Below, one piece after another: positions 1 to 9,147 of a stretch of DNA of 41,924 nt; within the stretch, counting starts at the first letter, position 1; each line of letters starts with the position of its first letter. Source of the DNA: Salinivirgaceae bacterium (GTDB taxonomy: Bacteria; Bacteroidota; Bacteroidia; Bacteroidales; SZUA-534); assembly GCA_017557605.1 (NCBI GenBank), contig JAFYYJ010000103.1, forward strand, positions 1-41,924, given 5' to 3'. A program made the translations under genes and the position numbers. Under the pieces are notes generated by a model. That model was given only the letters and a program-made list of their open reading frames with translations. It had not been told where the DNA came from and ran no database searches.

Positions 1-1
1 C

Positions 2-289
2 CGCACAGCCACCATTCTGGAGGCAGAGCGCGTGCCAAAATCCGACAAGCTGATGAAACTTCTGGTTGACACGGGCATCGACAAACGCACGGTGGTGTCG
101 GGCGTTGCCAAACATTTCACTGCCGAAGAACTTATTGGCAAACGGGTTACCATTCTGGCCAACCTTGCCCCGCGCAAGCTGATGGGCATCGAGAGCCACG
201 GAATGATTCTTATGGCCGAAAACTTCGACGGCGCCCTGTCGATGATTCCTTGCGAAAAGGATTTCAAGAACGGGTCGGTGATATGTTAG
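2..289 (+). CDS. metG: Methionyl-tRNA synthetase, C-terminal fragment (5' end outside window)
   Basis: The reading frame is open from base 2, so this is the 3' end of a longer gene and the GTG at 32 is not its start. The visible 95 residues match the C-terminal EMAPII-like OB-fold tRNA-binding domain that ends many bacterial MetRS proteins. Visible hallmarks are RTATILEAERVPKSDKL, then VDTGIDKRTVVSG, and NLAPRKLMGIESHGMIL. In the family this domain binds tRNA and promotes dimerisation; the catalytic Rossmann domain would lie upstream. The gene is on the same strand as cysS, with a 96-nt gap. Free-standing tRNA-binding domain proteins share this fold, so MetRS is the likeliest rather than the only reading. 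Confidence 0.85.
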   Translation, partial: RTATILEAERVPKSDKLMKLLVDTGIDKRTVVSGVAKHFTAEELIGKRVTILANLAPRKLMGIESHGMILMAENFDGALSMIPCEKDFKNGSVIC

Positions 290-331
290 AGTAAAGTTGA
301 AGGAGTAAAGAGTAAAGTATTAAGAGTAAAG
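289..331. repeat. Near-tandem short-word repeat (agagtaaag) in the metG-cysS spacer
   Basis: Four imperfect copies of the word GAGTAAAG or GAGTAAAGT occur in about 43 nt directly after metG. The remainder of the spacer to 385 is AT-rich and carries no hairpin that I can see. Similar low-complexity spacers with different words occur elsewhere in the window. Confidence 0.6.
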
Positions 332-385
332 CATATGGATAAAATTCCTTACTCTTTAATCGTTACACATTAATCATTACAAAAA

Positions 386-1876
386 ATGGAACAATTATTC
401 ATATACAACACATTATCAAGGACAAAGCAGCCGTTCAAGCCGATAACCGAAGGTAAGGTCGGAATGTATGTCTGCGGTCCGACGGTTTATGGCGACGCGC
501 ATTTGGGACACGCCCGCCCTGCCATAACTTTCGATATTCTCTATCGCTATTTGTTGCATTTGGGCTACAAGGTGCGCTACGTGCGTAACATTACCGATGT
601 GGGCCATTTGGAGCACGATGCCGATGAGGGCGAAGACAAAATCGCCAAAAAAGCACGTTTGGAACAGCTTGAGCCAATGGAAGTTGCGCAGTATTACACC
701 TTGCGTTACCACGAGGCGATGAACAAACTCAACGTTCTGCCGCCAACCATCGAGCCGCGCGCTTCGGGGCACATAATCGAGCAGATTGAGTTTGTGAAGA
801 AGATTCTCGAAAACGGTTTCGCCTACGAGAGCAACGGCTCAATATACTTTGATATTGAGGCATATAGCAAGAAATTCAACTACGGAAAACTTTCGGGTCG
901 CAATGTTGAGGAGATGCTCGAGACCACCCGCTCGCTCGACGGTCAGGACGAGAAACGCAAGACCTGCGATTTCGCCCTTTGGAAAAAGGCTCAACCTGAA
1001 CACATTATGCGCTGGCCATCGCCTTGGAGCGACGGTTTCCCCGGCTGGCACATCGAGTGCTCGGCTATGGGCTGCAAATATCTGGGCGAGGAGTTCGACA
1101 TCCACGGCGGTGGTATGGACCTTATCTTCCCGCATCACGAAAGTGAGATTGCACAGTCGGCAGCCGCTCCGGGCCACGATTCGGTCCACTACTGGATGCA
1201 CAACAATATGATTACCATCAACGGACAGAAGATGGGCAAGTCGCTCGGCAACTTCATCACACTTGGCGAGTTCTTCAACGGCAGCCACAAGGACAAAGAC
1301 GGAAACGAGATGCTCGACAAGGCTTATTCGCCGATGACCATCCGCTTCTTCATCCTTCAGGCGCACTACCGCTCAACAGTCGATTTCTCGAACGAGGCCC
1401 TGCAGGCTTCGGAGAAGGGGTTGAGCAAGATTGTGGAGACTTACAACCGACTGATGCGCCTTCAGCCGTCCGACAAGACCACTGTGGATGTGGCTGGCTT
1501 GCGCCAACGTTGCGAGGAGGCTATGTGCGACGACCTGAACACACCAATCGTCATTTCGCATCTGTTCGATGCCGCAAAAGCCGTCAACACCGTTGCCGAC
1601 GGCAAAGGCACCATCAGCAAGGCCGACCTTGACGAACTGAAAGATGTCTTCAAAACGTTTGTCTGCGACATTCTGGGCTTGCAGATTGAGTCGGCGGGCA
1701 GCGGCAGCAGCGATGCTTACAAAAAGGCTATCGACCTTCTACTCTCAATCCGTCAACAGGCAAAGCAGAATAAGGACTGGGCCACAAGCGACCGCATCCG
1801 CAACGAACTGGCCGCCATCGGCTTCAACGTGAAAGACACCAAAGACGGGTTTGAGTGGGAGCTGGCCAATGATTGA
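386..1876 (+). CDS. cysS: Cysteinyl-tRNA synthetase
   Basis: Class Ia aminoacyl-tRNA synthetase that charges tRNA-Cys in the cytoplasm. The 496-residue length is typical. The HIGH signature appears as HLGH (residues 39-42) and the KMSKS loop as KMGKS (282-286). The zinc site that discriminates cysteine is represented by C30 in [11 protein letters not shown], the cysteine of [10 protein letters not shown], and the HHESEIAQS segment. The C-terminal third is the helical DALR/anticodon-binding part. The ATG at 386 is preceded by an A-rich stretch (ACAAAAA) instead of a Shine-Dalgarno sequence, as usual in Bacteroidetes. It follows metG on the same strand and ends at a bidirectional terminator shared with the convergent efflux operon. 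Confidence 0.98.
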   Translation: MEQLFIYNTLSRTKQPFKPITEGKVGMYVCGPTVYGDAHLGHARPAITFDILYRYLLHLGYKVRYVRNITDVGHLEHDADEGEDKIAKKARLEQLEPMEVAQYYTLRYHEAMNKLNVLPPTIEPRASGHIIEQIEFVKKILENGFAYESNGSIYFDIEAYSKKFNYGKLSGRNVEEMLETTRSLDGQDEKRKTCDFALWKKAQPEHIMRWPSPWSDGFPGWHIECSAMGCKYLGEEFDIHGGGMDLIFPHHESEIAQSAAAPGHDSVHYWMHNNMITINGQKMGKSLGNFITLGEFFNGSHKDKDGNEMLDKAYSPMTIRFFILQAHYRSTVDFSNEALQASEKGLSKIVETYNRLMRLQPSDKTTVDVAGLRQRCEEAMCDDLNTPIVISHLFDAAKAVNTVADGKGTISKADLDELKDVFKTFVCDILGLQIESAGSGSSDAYKKAIDLLLSIRQQAKQNKDWATSDRIRNELAAIGFNVKDTKDGFEWELAND

Positions 1877-1903
1877 GGAATTTTGATTTGAATATTAAAA
1901 ATG

Positions 1904-1940
1904 GAAAATCCCCACAGGAGTAATTCTTGCGGGGATTTTC
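1904..1940. terminator. Bidirectional terminator between cysS and the efflux operon
   Basis: Perfect 10-bp stem GAAAATCCCC (1904-1913) with GGGGATTTTC (1931-1940) and a 17-nt loop. U-rich tails are present in both directions (TTTAT after 1940; TTTTTAATATT on the minus strand). It sits between two convergent genes and probably serves both. Confidence 0.85.
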
Positions 1941-1962
1941 TTTATAGATAAACGATGTATTT

Positions 1963-3285
1963 CTAAATCTTCAATTCTCTTCCGTAGTAGAAATCAAGAA
2001 TCTTCATGCGGAACAGATACTCGTATTTGGCTTGGATGAATGTTGATTGCGCTTGGGCAAGACGGTTTTTGGCCTCATTGAACTCGAGCGGAGTTACAAT
2101 GCCAAGGTCGAATTTTTCCTTCACGTAGCGGAACGACTCATCAGCACTACTCACAGCTTTCTGGCTCGACTCGTAGCGCTTCAGCGCTGCCTGCGCGTTC
2201 ACATACACCTGCTGAATCTCTTTCAGAAGCGTGTTTTTGGCCTGTTGCAGCTCTAGTTGTGAGTTTTGATAGTTCAACTTGCTGTTTTTAACGCTTGTGC
2301 GAGCCTGCCAACCGTTGAAAATGGGTATGCTCAACGATAAACCAATACTCTTGCTGCCGTGCAGGTCGAGCTGGTCGCTCAACGACGGATTCTCCATGCC
2401 CGACATTTTGTAGTAGCTGTTGCTATAGCCAGCATTTGCGCTCAACGACGGGTACTGCTGCGCCCGTGCCACGGCAATCTGACGGTCGGCGCTCTCAACG
2501 GCCAACTCACGGCTCTTAATCTCCGGACGCTCCTCAACGGCATGCTCATACACTGTGTCAACCGAAAGCAAAGTTGCCGCTACCTGGTCGAAATCGATAT
2601 TTGGCACAGCCACGTCAAAATTCTCGCTAACAGGCAGTTCCAACAACTGTTGCAGCGTAATCTTCGAAATCAGAAGTGAGTTCTCGCGGTTTGTCACGTC
2701 CAGCTCCTCCGATGCTGCCTGTGACTCGGTCTCAAGCAATTTTCCGGCGGCCATTTTTCCAGCCTCCACTTGCTGGCGGTTGGTCTCTATCTGCTCGCGC
2801 GTCAGTTCAAGCTGCTCACGCGAAGTCTCAAGCAACTCCTTGTTGAGCAGCACATCAAGATAGGCCGAAGTGATGTTCAGCGCCATATTGTTTTTAGCCT
2901 GCTCAAGATTCTGCAAGGCAGCTTCATAGTTGAGCTTGCTGACTTTAATCTGATTGTATTTCGACAAGCCGTTGAATAGAGTCACGTTGGCCGAAATGTA
3001 GCCCGATGTAGTTGATGAGTTGTTGTTGACGTAGGTGTTGTTGCTACCCGTCGACTGACCGAACGAGTACGACTGACTCAACCCAGCATTGACCGACGGC
3101 AGTACTCCGTAGCGCGTCTGCTCGAAAGAATTATGCTGCTGCTCAACGTTCAGTTGCTGCTGCTTAATGGTTATGTTATTCTCAACGGCGTGGTCGATGC
3201 AGCGCTCCAGCGTCCACTCGTCCTGCGCAAAGCCAGTACTTGCCGACATTGCCGCAACTATTGCCAATATTGCTGTCTTTTTCAT
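1963..3285 (-). CDS. TolC family outer-membrane efflux channel
   Basis: Outer-membrane component of a tripartite exporter. The 440 residues begin with a clear signal peptide (MKKTAILAIVAAMSASTGFA, predicted cut before QDEW). Two OEP-type coiled-coil repeats follow, rich in Gln/Glu/Asn/Leu, with the family pattern in segments such as EARPEIKSRELAVESA-like and GLSLSIPIFNGW near the centre; LFNGL in the first half is its counterpart. It is the last gene of the minus-strand operon ATPase-permease-permease-adaptor-TolC, 99 nt after the adaptor gene, and ends at a bidirectional terminator. The family forms trimers spanning the periplasm. The substrate cannot be told from sequence. Confidence 0.93.
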   Translation of the reverse strand: MKKTAILAIVAAMSASTGFAQDEWTLERCIDHAVENNITIKQQQLNVEQQHNSFEQTRYGVLPSVNAGLSQSYSFGQSTGSNNTYVNNNSSTTSGYISANVTLFNGLSKYNQIKVSKLNYEAALQNLEQAKNNMALNITSAYLDVLLNKELLETSREQLELTREQIETNRQQVEAGKMAAGKLLETESQAASEELDVTNRENSLLISKITLQQLLELPVSENFDVAVPNIDFDQVAATLLSVDTVYEHAVEERPEIKSRELAVESADRQIAVARAQQYPSLSANAGYSNSYYKMSGMENPSLSDQLDLHGSKSIGLSLSIPIFNGWQARTSVKNSKLNYQNSQLELQQAKNTLLKEIQQVYVNAQAALKRYESSQKAVSSADESFRYVKEKFDLGIVTPLEFNEAKNRLAQAQSTFIQAKYEYLFRMKILDFYYGRELKI

Positions 3286-3384
3286 TTTTGATTTTTGATT
3301 TTCGATTTATGATTTGGCTTTGAGCATTGAACTTTCAGCACTTTCCTCACTAATGCCTAGTGCCTAGTACCTGATGCCTGATGC
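3286..3384. repeat. Near-tandem short-word spacer between adaptor and TolC genes
   Basis: The 99-nt spacer contains a TTTTTGAT/TTTTCGAT/TTTATGAT series (about 3285-3318) and a second series of TGCCTAG, TGCCTAG, TACCTGA, TGCCTGA, TGCCTAC (about 3354-3387). There is no obvious hairpin, so the operon probably reads through. Confidence 0.55.
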
Positions 3385-4488
3385 CTACTTTATCACCGCA
3401 TTACCCTTCAGTTTGTCGTTCCAGTCAAGGCCGTTTTTAATCTCGATGTTTATGCCGTCCGACAGACCAATTTCAACGTTGCGGCGCTCAAAACGTTGTT
3501 CAGCTTCGGTTGAGTCGCTCACCAGAATGTTGACAAACGAGCTGTCATTTTCGAAGAAGAGCAAGCCTTCCGAAATGGCCATAACACTGTCGTGGCGGTC
3601 GAGAATGATGTCGGCGTTGGCACTGTAACCCGAACGGATGAACTGGTCTTCCTTCAGTTTGACTTTTGCCTTAATCTCGAACTGAACGGCTCCGTTCTCC
3701 TCAACACCCTTCGGCGAAATGTATTCCAATGTTGCGTCGAAATGAGTGTCGACAATGGCACCAACGGTCAGGTCCAGATTCATGCCCTCGTGGATTTTAC
3801 CAACTTCCGATTCGTCAATCTTTCCTTTGAAAATCATATCGCTCATGTCGGCCACAACGGCAATGGTGGTGCCGTCGTTGAATGTGTTCGACATTGTCAC
3901 GCTGTTGCCCTCTTTGATTGGAACATCGATAATCATTCCGTTGATTGTTGAGCGGATGAGCGTGTTGGTAGTGTTCTGCGCCTTCTTGCTCACACCGTCT
4001 TTTATAATCTCAAGATTGCTTTGTGCATTGTTATAGTTTTCAACAGCCTGATTGTAAGCCAATTCTGCTGCTTGAAAATCGCTTTCCGAAATCACCTTGC
4101 GCTCAAAAAGTTGCTTCTGGCGGTTGTAGTTGATAGTTTCGTTATCGAGATTCATTTTCTGCATTTTCACCTGCGACTCGGCTGAATTAAGCGACTGAAC
4201 GTCAGGAATAATCTTCACTTTGGCAATCACTTCGCCCTCTTTCACCATCGAGCCAGCCTCAAGGTATATATCCTGCACAATGCCCGAAACTTGCGGCTTG
4301 ATTTCAATCTCCTTACGCGGCACAATCGAACCGGTGGCCATTGTCTTGTTAATGATGTTTGTCTTCTGCGGCTGCTCAATGTTGTAAACCACAGGCTCCT
4401 TCTTGTTTTTGCTGGCCAAGAACACGATAGTTCCGATGAAAATCACTATCACAAAAACCAATGCCAAAATCTTAAAAAACTTTTTCAT
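3385..4488 (-). CDS. HlyD/MacA-type periplasmic adaptor of an efflux system
   Basis: Membrane-fusion protein that links an inner-membrane ABC permease to TolC. The 367 residues start with one membrane anchor (FFKILALVFVIVIFIGTIVFL, about residues 3-23, no lipobox). The first half of the lipoyl domain follows (GIVQDIYLEAGSMVKEGEVI), then an alpha-hairpin coiled coil (about 95-160), the second lipoyl half (TINGMIIDVPIKEGNSV) and a beta-barrel domain (IDESEVGKIHEGM), then a membrane-proximal domain. MacA family proteins have exactly this order. The gene lies 54 nt downstream of the second permease and 99 nt upstream of the TolC gene in one operon, supporting a MacAB-TolC-like exporter. Confidence 0.92.
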   Translation of the reverse strand: MKKFFKILALVFVIVIFIGTIVFLASKNKKEPVVYNIEQPQKTNIINKTMATGSIVPRKEIEIKPQVSGIVQDIYLEAGSMVKEGEVIAKVKIIPDVQSLNSAESQVKMQKMNLDNETINYNRQKQLFERKVISESDFQAAELAYNQAVENYNNAQSNLEIIKDGVSKKAQNTTNTLIRSTINGMIIDVPIKEGNSVTMSNTFNDGTTIAVVADMSDMIFKGKIDESEVGKIHEGMNLDLTVGAIVDTHFDATLEYISPKGVEENGAVQFEIKAKVKLKEDQFIRSGYSANADIILDRHDSVMAISEGLLFFENDSSFVNILVSDSTEAEQRFERRNVEIGLSDGINIEIKNGLDWNDKLKGNAVIK

Positions 4489-4542
4489 ATCTATTTTAAT
4501 TACAAGTTATTAGTTACAATTTGTTAGCTTATTATGTTTTAA

Positions 4543-5787
4543 TTATTCCTCTCTAATTGCATCTATCGGTTTGATTTTCACCGCTCTCAAGGCTGGCAAC
4601 AACCCGGCTATCGCTCCCGCCACAATTAGTATGGCAAGGCATATTAGCCCCACTCCCAGATTGATGCCCGGATTGAGGAAAATGCTGTCACTTCCTGACA
4701 GAACCACACCCAGGCCCTCGTTGAGTAGTACGCCCAGAACCAGTCCAAGATATCCGGCTACAACCGTAATTAGAACAGCCTCTGTCATTATCTGACGAAT
4801 AATGCTGCCTGGTGTGGCTCCAATGGCGCGTTTGATTCCTATTTCCTGTGTGCGCTCCTTCACTATCACCAGCATAATGTTGCTGATGCCAATGATGCCG
4901 GCCAACAGAGTACCCAACCCCACAAGCCAAATGAGCACGTTCACACCTAAAAACAATTTCATAATCTGCCCAAATGTTTTTGCAAGATTTAAGTGCTGAA
5001 GGGCATCATTATCATCGGGCGACACATCGCGGTGGCGGCTGCGGATAAAGCGCATCACTTCGTCTTCAACATCGCTGATTGACTTCTCCTCAGGTGCCCC
5101 TACAATAAGCATCGAGACATTATCGCCGTAATTATAAGTCTGTTGCGCAGTTGTGAATGGTATGCGCACGGCCGTTTCGGGGTCGAAAAACAAGCCAATG
5201 TTGCCTTTGACATTATAGGTTCCAACCACAGTGTAATATGCACTGCCTACACGTATGCTCTTACCTATAGGCTCCTCACCATTGGGGAACAAGTTGTCGC
5301 GAACACGAGGCCCGATGACACAAACCTTACGCCGCTCACGAATATCCATCTCATTGATATACCGGCCTTTGACGATTTTAATATATTCAACTTTTGTGGT
5401 TATTGGATACTCTCCCACTACATCACAATCTGAAGTGCGAAGATTATAAGATGCCCCAGTGTTGCTCCATGGTAAAATACGCGGAACAACGTAAAGGTCG
5501 GGGTACTGCTTGTTGAGAGCCTCCACATCGCTGTTTTTGAAATTCCACCAACGGTTACGACGGAAACCGCCGTAGGGTATGGTGGTACGACTGGTACGCA
5601 GAATTGTTGTGTTTTTGGCATTCTCACTATACTCCGCCTCAATACCGTTCTGCAGACCTTTGCCAGCACCATAGAGCGTTATCAGCATAAACAATCCCCA
5701 AAACACGCCAAAAGCCGTAAGAATAGACCTCGTCTTGTTCGCAACGATTGCCTGCCAAATTTCCTTATATAACTCTCTGTCGAACAT
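4543..5787 (-). CDS. MacB/FtsX-type ABC transporter permease (second copy)
   Basis: 414-residue permease with the MacB_PCD-FtsX layout. It has an N-terminal transmembrane helix after a cytoplasmic stretch (TRSILTAFGVFWGLFMLITL), a large periplasmic core domain, then three C-terminal helices (LIWLVGLGTLLAGIIGISNI; a second around VLITVVAGYLGLVLGVLL; a third near LICLAILIVAGAIAGLLPAL). The family motif KERTQEIGIKRAIGA follows the first of these. It ends with KPIDAIREE, the typical MacB tail. Unlike MacB it carries no fused ATPase, which is encoded separately at the head of the operon. It is paralogous to the preceding permease, from which it is separated by a 148-nt spacer, so the transporter may use a heterodimeric permease. 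Confidence 0.93.
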   Translation of the reverse strand: MFDRELYKEIWQAIVANKTRSILTAFGVFWGLFMLITLYGAGKGLQNGIEAEYSENAKNTTILRTSRTTIPYGGFRRNRWWNFKNSDVEALNKQYPDLYVVPRILPWSNTGASYNLRTSDCDVVGEYPITTKVEYIKIVKGRYINEMDIRERRKVCVIGPRVRDNLFPNGEEPIGKSIRVGSAYYTVVGTYNVKGNIGLFFDPETAVRIPFTTAQQTYNYGDNVSMLIVGAPEEKSISDVEDEVMRFIRSRHRDVSPDDNDALQHLNLAKTFGQIMKLFLGVNVLIWLVGLGTLLAGIIGISNIMLVIVKERTQEIGIKRAIGATPGSIIRQIMTEAVLITVVAGYLGLVLGVLLNEGLGVVLSGSDSIFLNPGINLGVGLICLAILIVAGAIAGLLPALRAVKIKPIDAIREE

Positions 5788-5935
5788 TTTCTTGTTTTTT
5801 TGACTTCAGACAACTGACATCAGACTACAGTCGGAAACCCGATAAGGTGAATCGAATAATCGTTGCCCTCTTTTCTCAATTTTATTATAATTCCCTACCT
5901 CTGTTGTCCGTGGTCTATAGTCTGTTGTCTTAAAA
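5788..5935. other. 148-nt low-complexity spacer between the two permease genes
   Basis: No gene or hairpin is evident. It contains degenerate near-repeats: CAGACAACTGACATCAGACTACAG at one end (in pieces CAGAC, CATCAGAC) and GTCCGTGG, GTCTATAG, GTCTGTTGTC at the other, which partly complement each other. Its size, inside an otherwise tight operon, is odd. Confidence 0.45.
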
Positions 5936-7201
5936 TTATTCGTACCTCAACGCCTCAATCGGTTTAATTCGAGCCGCTTTCAAAGCCGGAATCAAACCGG
6001 CAATGGCTCCGCATATCACAAGCAAAAGGGTGGCTCCAATGGCAATACCGAGGTCGGCGTTAGGGTTAAGGAACATCACCACATTGCCAACTGCATCGGT
6101 TGTTTCGGCCTGATTGGCGATAATCTGGTCGTTGATGTAATCCACCACCTCCATCACAGCCACACCAAACACCATTCCGAAATATCCGGCAATGAGTGTG
6201 ATACTCACCGCTTCCGACATAACAAGACTTACAACCGAACCCGGCCGTGCTCCCAATGCCTTGCGCACGCCAATCTCTCGGGTACGCTCCTTAACCACAA
6301 TCATCATGATGTTGCTCACGCCCACAATGCCCGAAATCAGCGTGCCGATACCTATCAGCCAAATGAAGATGCTGATGCCGTCGAACAATTTCAGTGTCGT
6401 TTCGTACTCCTCAAGGTCGTTGCTAATCCAAACGGCACGCTCGTCGTCGGGGTTGAATTGGTGCAGAGCGGCAAGTTTTTTGCGTAAATCGGTTTTAATC
6501 TCCTTACTCTCTTCAACGCCCACCTCGGGTGCGGTGGTAAGTTGGAAGAACGACACGCGGTCTTTGCCGCCTTGCAGCGTTTTGGCCGTGCTGTAGGGCA
6601 TATAGATGTAACGGTTATCCCAGTCGGCATCTTTGTAAACGCCCACCACGCGGAACAAACTGTTGTTGATTTTCACGTATTCGCCAATGGGGTCGGTATC
6701 GGGAAAGACGGTCTTCACCACATCGGAACCGATAGCCACCACCTTACGTTTCAGGCGGATATCGGTATCGTTGATGAATCGGCCATTTTCGATTTTCAGA
6801 TTCTCGCTTACCGCGATGTCGGGATAGACGCCACGCGTCTCGAAACTGCCGTAGTTGCTGCCGTGCGACACGCTTGAGCTCCACAACTGCAGTACCGGCG
6901 TCATTGTGGCCAGTCCGTCCAGATTGTCAATCATTTTGGTGTCGCGGCTGTCGAAGTTGATGCGGCGGTTCTTTCTGTATCCGTTATATTCCATGCTTGT
7001 CCATTGGGGATAGACCATCACAAGGTTTGTGGCGTCGTTCTCAAAATTCGACATCACGGCGTTCTTCAAACCATTGCCCGAACCCAGAAGCACAATCAAA
7101 ATGAAGATTCCCCACGCCACGCTGAAAGCGGTGAGCACCGTGCGCAGCTTGTTTTTGCGCATGGTCGAGAAAATCTCCTGCCATTTGTCTAAATCAAACA
7201 T
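5936..7201 (-). CDS. MacB/FtsX-type ABC transporter permease (first copy)
   Basis: 421-residue permease of the MacB_PCD-FtsX type. The N-terminal helix is LRTVLTAFSVAWGIFILIVL. A periplasmic domain follows (about residues 45-270), and three C-terminal helices begin at IFIWLIGIGTLISGIVGVSN. Family motifs are KERTREIGVRKALGARPGSV and the terminal KPIEALRYE. Its start codon lies inside the end of the ATPase gene (13-nt overlap), which implies translational coupling. It resembles the next permease throughout, and the pair probably arose by duplication. Known MacAB systems export peptides, macrolides or lipid-linked molecules; the cargo here is unknown. Confidence 0.93.
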   Translation of the reverse strand: MFDLDKWQEIFSTMRKNKLRTVLTAFSVAWGIFILIVLLGSGNGLKNAVMSNFENDATNLVMVYPQWTSMEYNGYRKNRRINFDSRDTKMIDNLDGLATMTPVLQLWSSSVSHGSNYGSFETRGVYPDIAVSENLKIENGRFINDTDIRLKRKVVAIGSDVVKTVFPDTDPIGEYVKINNSLFRVVGVYKDADWDNRYIYMPYSTAKTLQGGKDRVSFFQLTTAPEVGVEESKEIKTDLRKKLAALHQFNPDDERAVWISNDLEEYETTLKLFDGISIFIWLIGIGTLISGIVGVSNIMMIVVKERTREIGVRKALGARPGSVVSLVMSEAVSITLIAGYFGMVFGVAVMEVVDYINDQIIANQAETTDAVGNVVMFLNPNADLGIAIGATLLLVICGAIAGLIPALKAARIKPIEALRYE

Positions 7202-7893
7202 TCCTTGGCGATTTTAATCTTGTTCGGTGTATCAGATTCAATCACACCATCTTTCAGAAAGACAGTGCGGTTGGTCATGTCGGCAATATCGCGCTCGTGA
7301 GTCACAATAATTATTGTCTTGCCCTCGCGGTTCACCTCCTGCAAAATGTCCATCACCTCGTACGAAGTTTTTGTGTCGAGCGCTCCGGTTGGCTCATCGG
7401 CCAAAATTACCTTCGGATTGGCAATCAGTGCGCGCGCAATGGCAATGCGCTGTTTCTGACCGCCCGAAAGTTGGTTCGGCATGTGCTCGGCATGAGTTGC
7501 CAGCCCAACACGTTCCAAATACTCGTAGGCAATCTGATTGCGTTTTTTGCGGCTAATACCTTGATAATAAAGCGGCAGCGCTACGTTCTCCAATGCGTTC
7601 TTGAAGGTGATAAGGTTGAACTGCTGAAAAACAAAGCCGAGCATCCGATTGCGGAAGCCAGCTGCGCGTTTCTCGCTCATGTTGCACACCAGTTCGCCGT
7701 TAAGGTGATATGACCCCTCGTCGTAATTGTCGAGAATGCCCAAAATGTTAAGCAAAGTGGATTTGCCACTACCCGAACTTCCCATTATCGACACCAGCTC
7801 GCCCTCGGCAACGCTCAGGTTTATGCCCTTGAGCACATGAAGCGGCTCGCCTCCGGTGAAGTACGATTTATGTAGATTTTCAATTTCAATCAT
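7189..7893 (-). CDS. ABC transporter ATP-binding protein (MacB/LolD type)
   Basis: Cytoplasmic ATPase (234 residues) energising the two downstream permeases. Walker A is GSSGSGKSTLLN, the Q-loop is FVFQQFNLI, the signature is LSGGQKQRIAIARAL, Walker B is VILADEPTGALD and the switch histidine lies in IIIVTHERD. The spacing and the DEPTGALDTKTS segment match the MacB/LolD branch. It is the first gene of the five-gene minus-strand efflux operon. The upstream 116 nt to rlmN contain no exact TAnnTTTG box that I can defend as its promoter. Confidence 0.96.
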   Translation of the reverse strand: MIEIENLHKSYFTGGEPLHVLKGINLSVAEGELVSIMGSSGSGKSTLLNILGILDNYDEGSYHLNGELVCNMSEKRAAGFRNRMLGFVFQQFNLITFKNALENVALPLYYQGISRKKRNQIAYEYLERVGLATHAEHMPNQLSGGQKQRIAIARALIANPKVILADEPTGALDTKTSYEVMDILQEVNREGKTIIIVTHERDIADMTNRTVFLKDGVIESDTPNKIKIAKECLI

Positions 7894-7986
7894 TGTTGTT
7901 CTATGAAATACGTCATATTATAGACTGCAAAAAGTGGGCAATGTTACAGAAAAAAGGTATGTTTTTTTGAAAGAGATGAATTTATT

Positions 7987-8011
7987 GAAAAGAGTTGCGA
8001 TTCCTCTTTTC
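7987..8011 (-). terminator. Weak hairpin terminator of rlmN
   Basis: Stem GAAAAGAG (7987-7994) with CTCTTTTC (8004-8011), overlapping the rlmN stop codon. The minus-strand tail after the stem (AATAAATTC) is only moderately U-rich. Confidence 0.4.
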
Positions 8012-9035
8012 ACCCCTTTTTTCCCACCAACTCCTTAGTCGATAGTAGGCCGCAGGCAGCCTGAATGTCCTCTCCGCGCGACGCACGAACGGTTGTCAAA
8101 ACACCACGGGCGTTGAGCGCGTCTTTAAACTGCTGAATGGTTGCCTCGTCGGCACCTTGGAACGGGCTGTCGGGGATTGAGTGGAAGCGGATGAGATTGA
8201 CGCGGCAATCGATGCCCTTGAGCAACGCTGCCAACGCCGAAACGTGACGCGGCGTATCGTTAAGTCCGGCAAACATTATATACTCGAACGAAACGCGCCG
8301 TTGCAGACCGAAGTCGTGGTGGCGGATTGCGTCGAGCACTTCCTGAATGGGATATTTCTTCTGAATGGGCATCATTGCGGCACGCTGGTCGGGAAGCGGA
8401 TTGTGCAGACTGACAGCCAAATGGCACTTGCTTTTGTCTAAAAACTCCTTCATCGCCGGAACAATGCCAACTGTCGAAACCGTGATGCGCTTAGGGCTCA
8501 TTGCGTAGCCCCAGTCGGCCGTCAGAATTTCGAGTGCCTTGAGCACCTCGGACAGATTGTCCATAGGCTCGCCCATTCCCATAAACACAATGTTAGTGAT
8601 GCTGCTAAACTCCTCAATGCTACGCAGTTGGTTAAGGATTTCTGTTGCCGACAGATTTGCCTGAAAACCCTGCTTGCCGGTCATGCAGAAACGGCAGTTC
8701 ATCTTGCATCCCACCTGCGATGACACACACACTGTCACGCGGTCGTCATCGGGAATCATTGCCGTTTCAATAAAATTTGATTCGCCCACGGCAAACAAAT
8801 ATTTGCGGGTTCCGTCAGCGCTCTGCTGCATTTTTATTGGCGCGGTCAATCCGAATGTGAACCGCTCCTGAAGCCTCTGTCGCGCCACTTTCGACAGGTT
8901 CGAGAACTCATCAATCGACCGCACTTCTTTCTTGTAAAGCCAGTCGGCAATCTGCTTGGCTGTGAAAGCCGGCAACTGCAATTCGCTGACTATCAGTTTA
9001 AGTTCGTCGATTGTTTTCCCAAAAAGCGGTTCCAT
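8010..9035 (-). CDS. rlmN: 23S rRNA (adenine-C2)-methyltransferase (dual rRNA/tRNA), radical SAM
   Basis: 341-residue radical-SAM enzyme that methylates C2 of A2503 in 23S rRNA and, in characterised homologues, A37 of some tRNAs. The [4Fe-4S] cluster motif CxxxCxxC is C110, C114 and C117. The two catalytic cysteines expected for the methyl-transfer mechanism are present as C103 (seven residues before the cluster, as in E. coli) and C328 in the conserved ACG segment near the C terminus. The N-terminal helical domain (AFTAKQIADWLYKK) is also typical. The start ATG at 9035 lies 17 nt after the predicted transcription start of an exact two-box promoter. Confidence 0.97.
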   Translation of the reverse strand: MEPLFGKTIDELKLIVSELQLPAFTAKQIADWLYKKEVRSIDEFSNLSKVARQRLQERFTFGLTAPIKMQQSADGTRKYLFAVGESNFIETAMIPDDDRVTVCVSSQVGCKMNCRFCMTGKQGFQANLSATEILNQLRSIEEFSSITNIVFMGMGEPMDNLSEVLKALEILTADWGYAMSPKRITVSTVGIVPAMKEFLDKSKCHLAVSLHNPLPDQRAAMMPIQKKYPIQEVLDAIRHHDFGLQRRVSFEYIMFAGLNDTPRHVSALAALLKGIDCRVNLIRFHSIPDSPFQGADEATIQQFKDALNARGVLTTVRASRGEDIQAACGLLSTKELVGKKG

Positions 9036-9058
9036 AATGCAAATTCGAATTTGTGTTG

Positions 9059-9087
9059 CAAATTTAGTCGCTTAGCAATAAGTCAAA
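9059..9087 (-). promoter_or_regulatory. rlmN promoter with both Bacteroidetes boxes
   Basis: On the minus strand TTTG (9084-9087) is followed by 17 nt and TAAATTTG (9059-9066), an exact match to TAnnTTTG. The predicted start, about 7 nt further, gives a 17-nt leader to rlmN. The -33 box lies in the U-tail region of the preceding gene's terminator, so terminator and promoter abut. Confidence 0.65.
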
Positions 9088-9090
9088 AAC

Positions 9091-9128
9091 AAAAAACACA
9101 GACCCGACATTGCGAATCTGTGTTTTTT
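9091..9128 (-). terminator. Terminator of the small exported protein gene
   Basis: Perfect 12-bp stem AAAAAACACAGA (9091-9102) with TCTGTGTTTTTT (9117-9128) and a 14-nt loop. On the minus strand the stem ends in a six-T run, then GTTTTTG. Confidence 0.85.
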
Positions 9129-9147
9129 GACAATGGTAATGAGCTTA

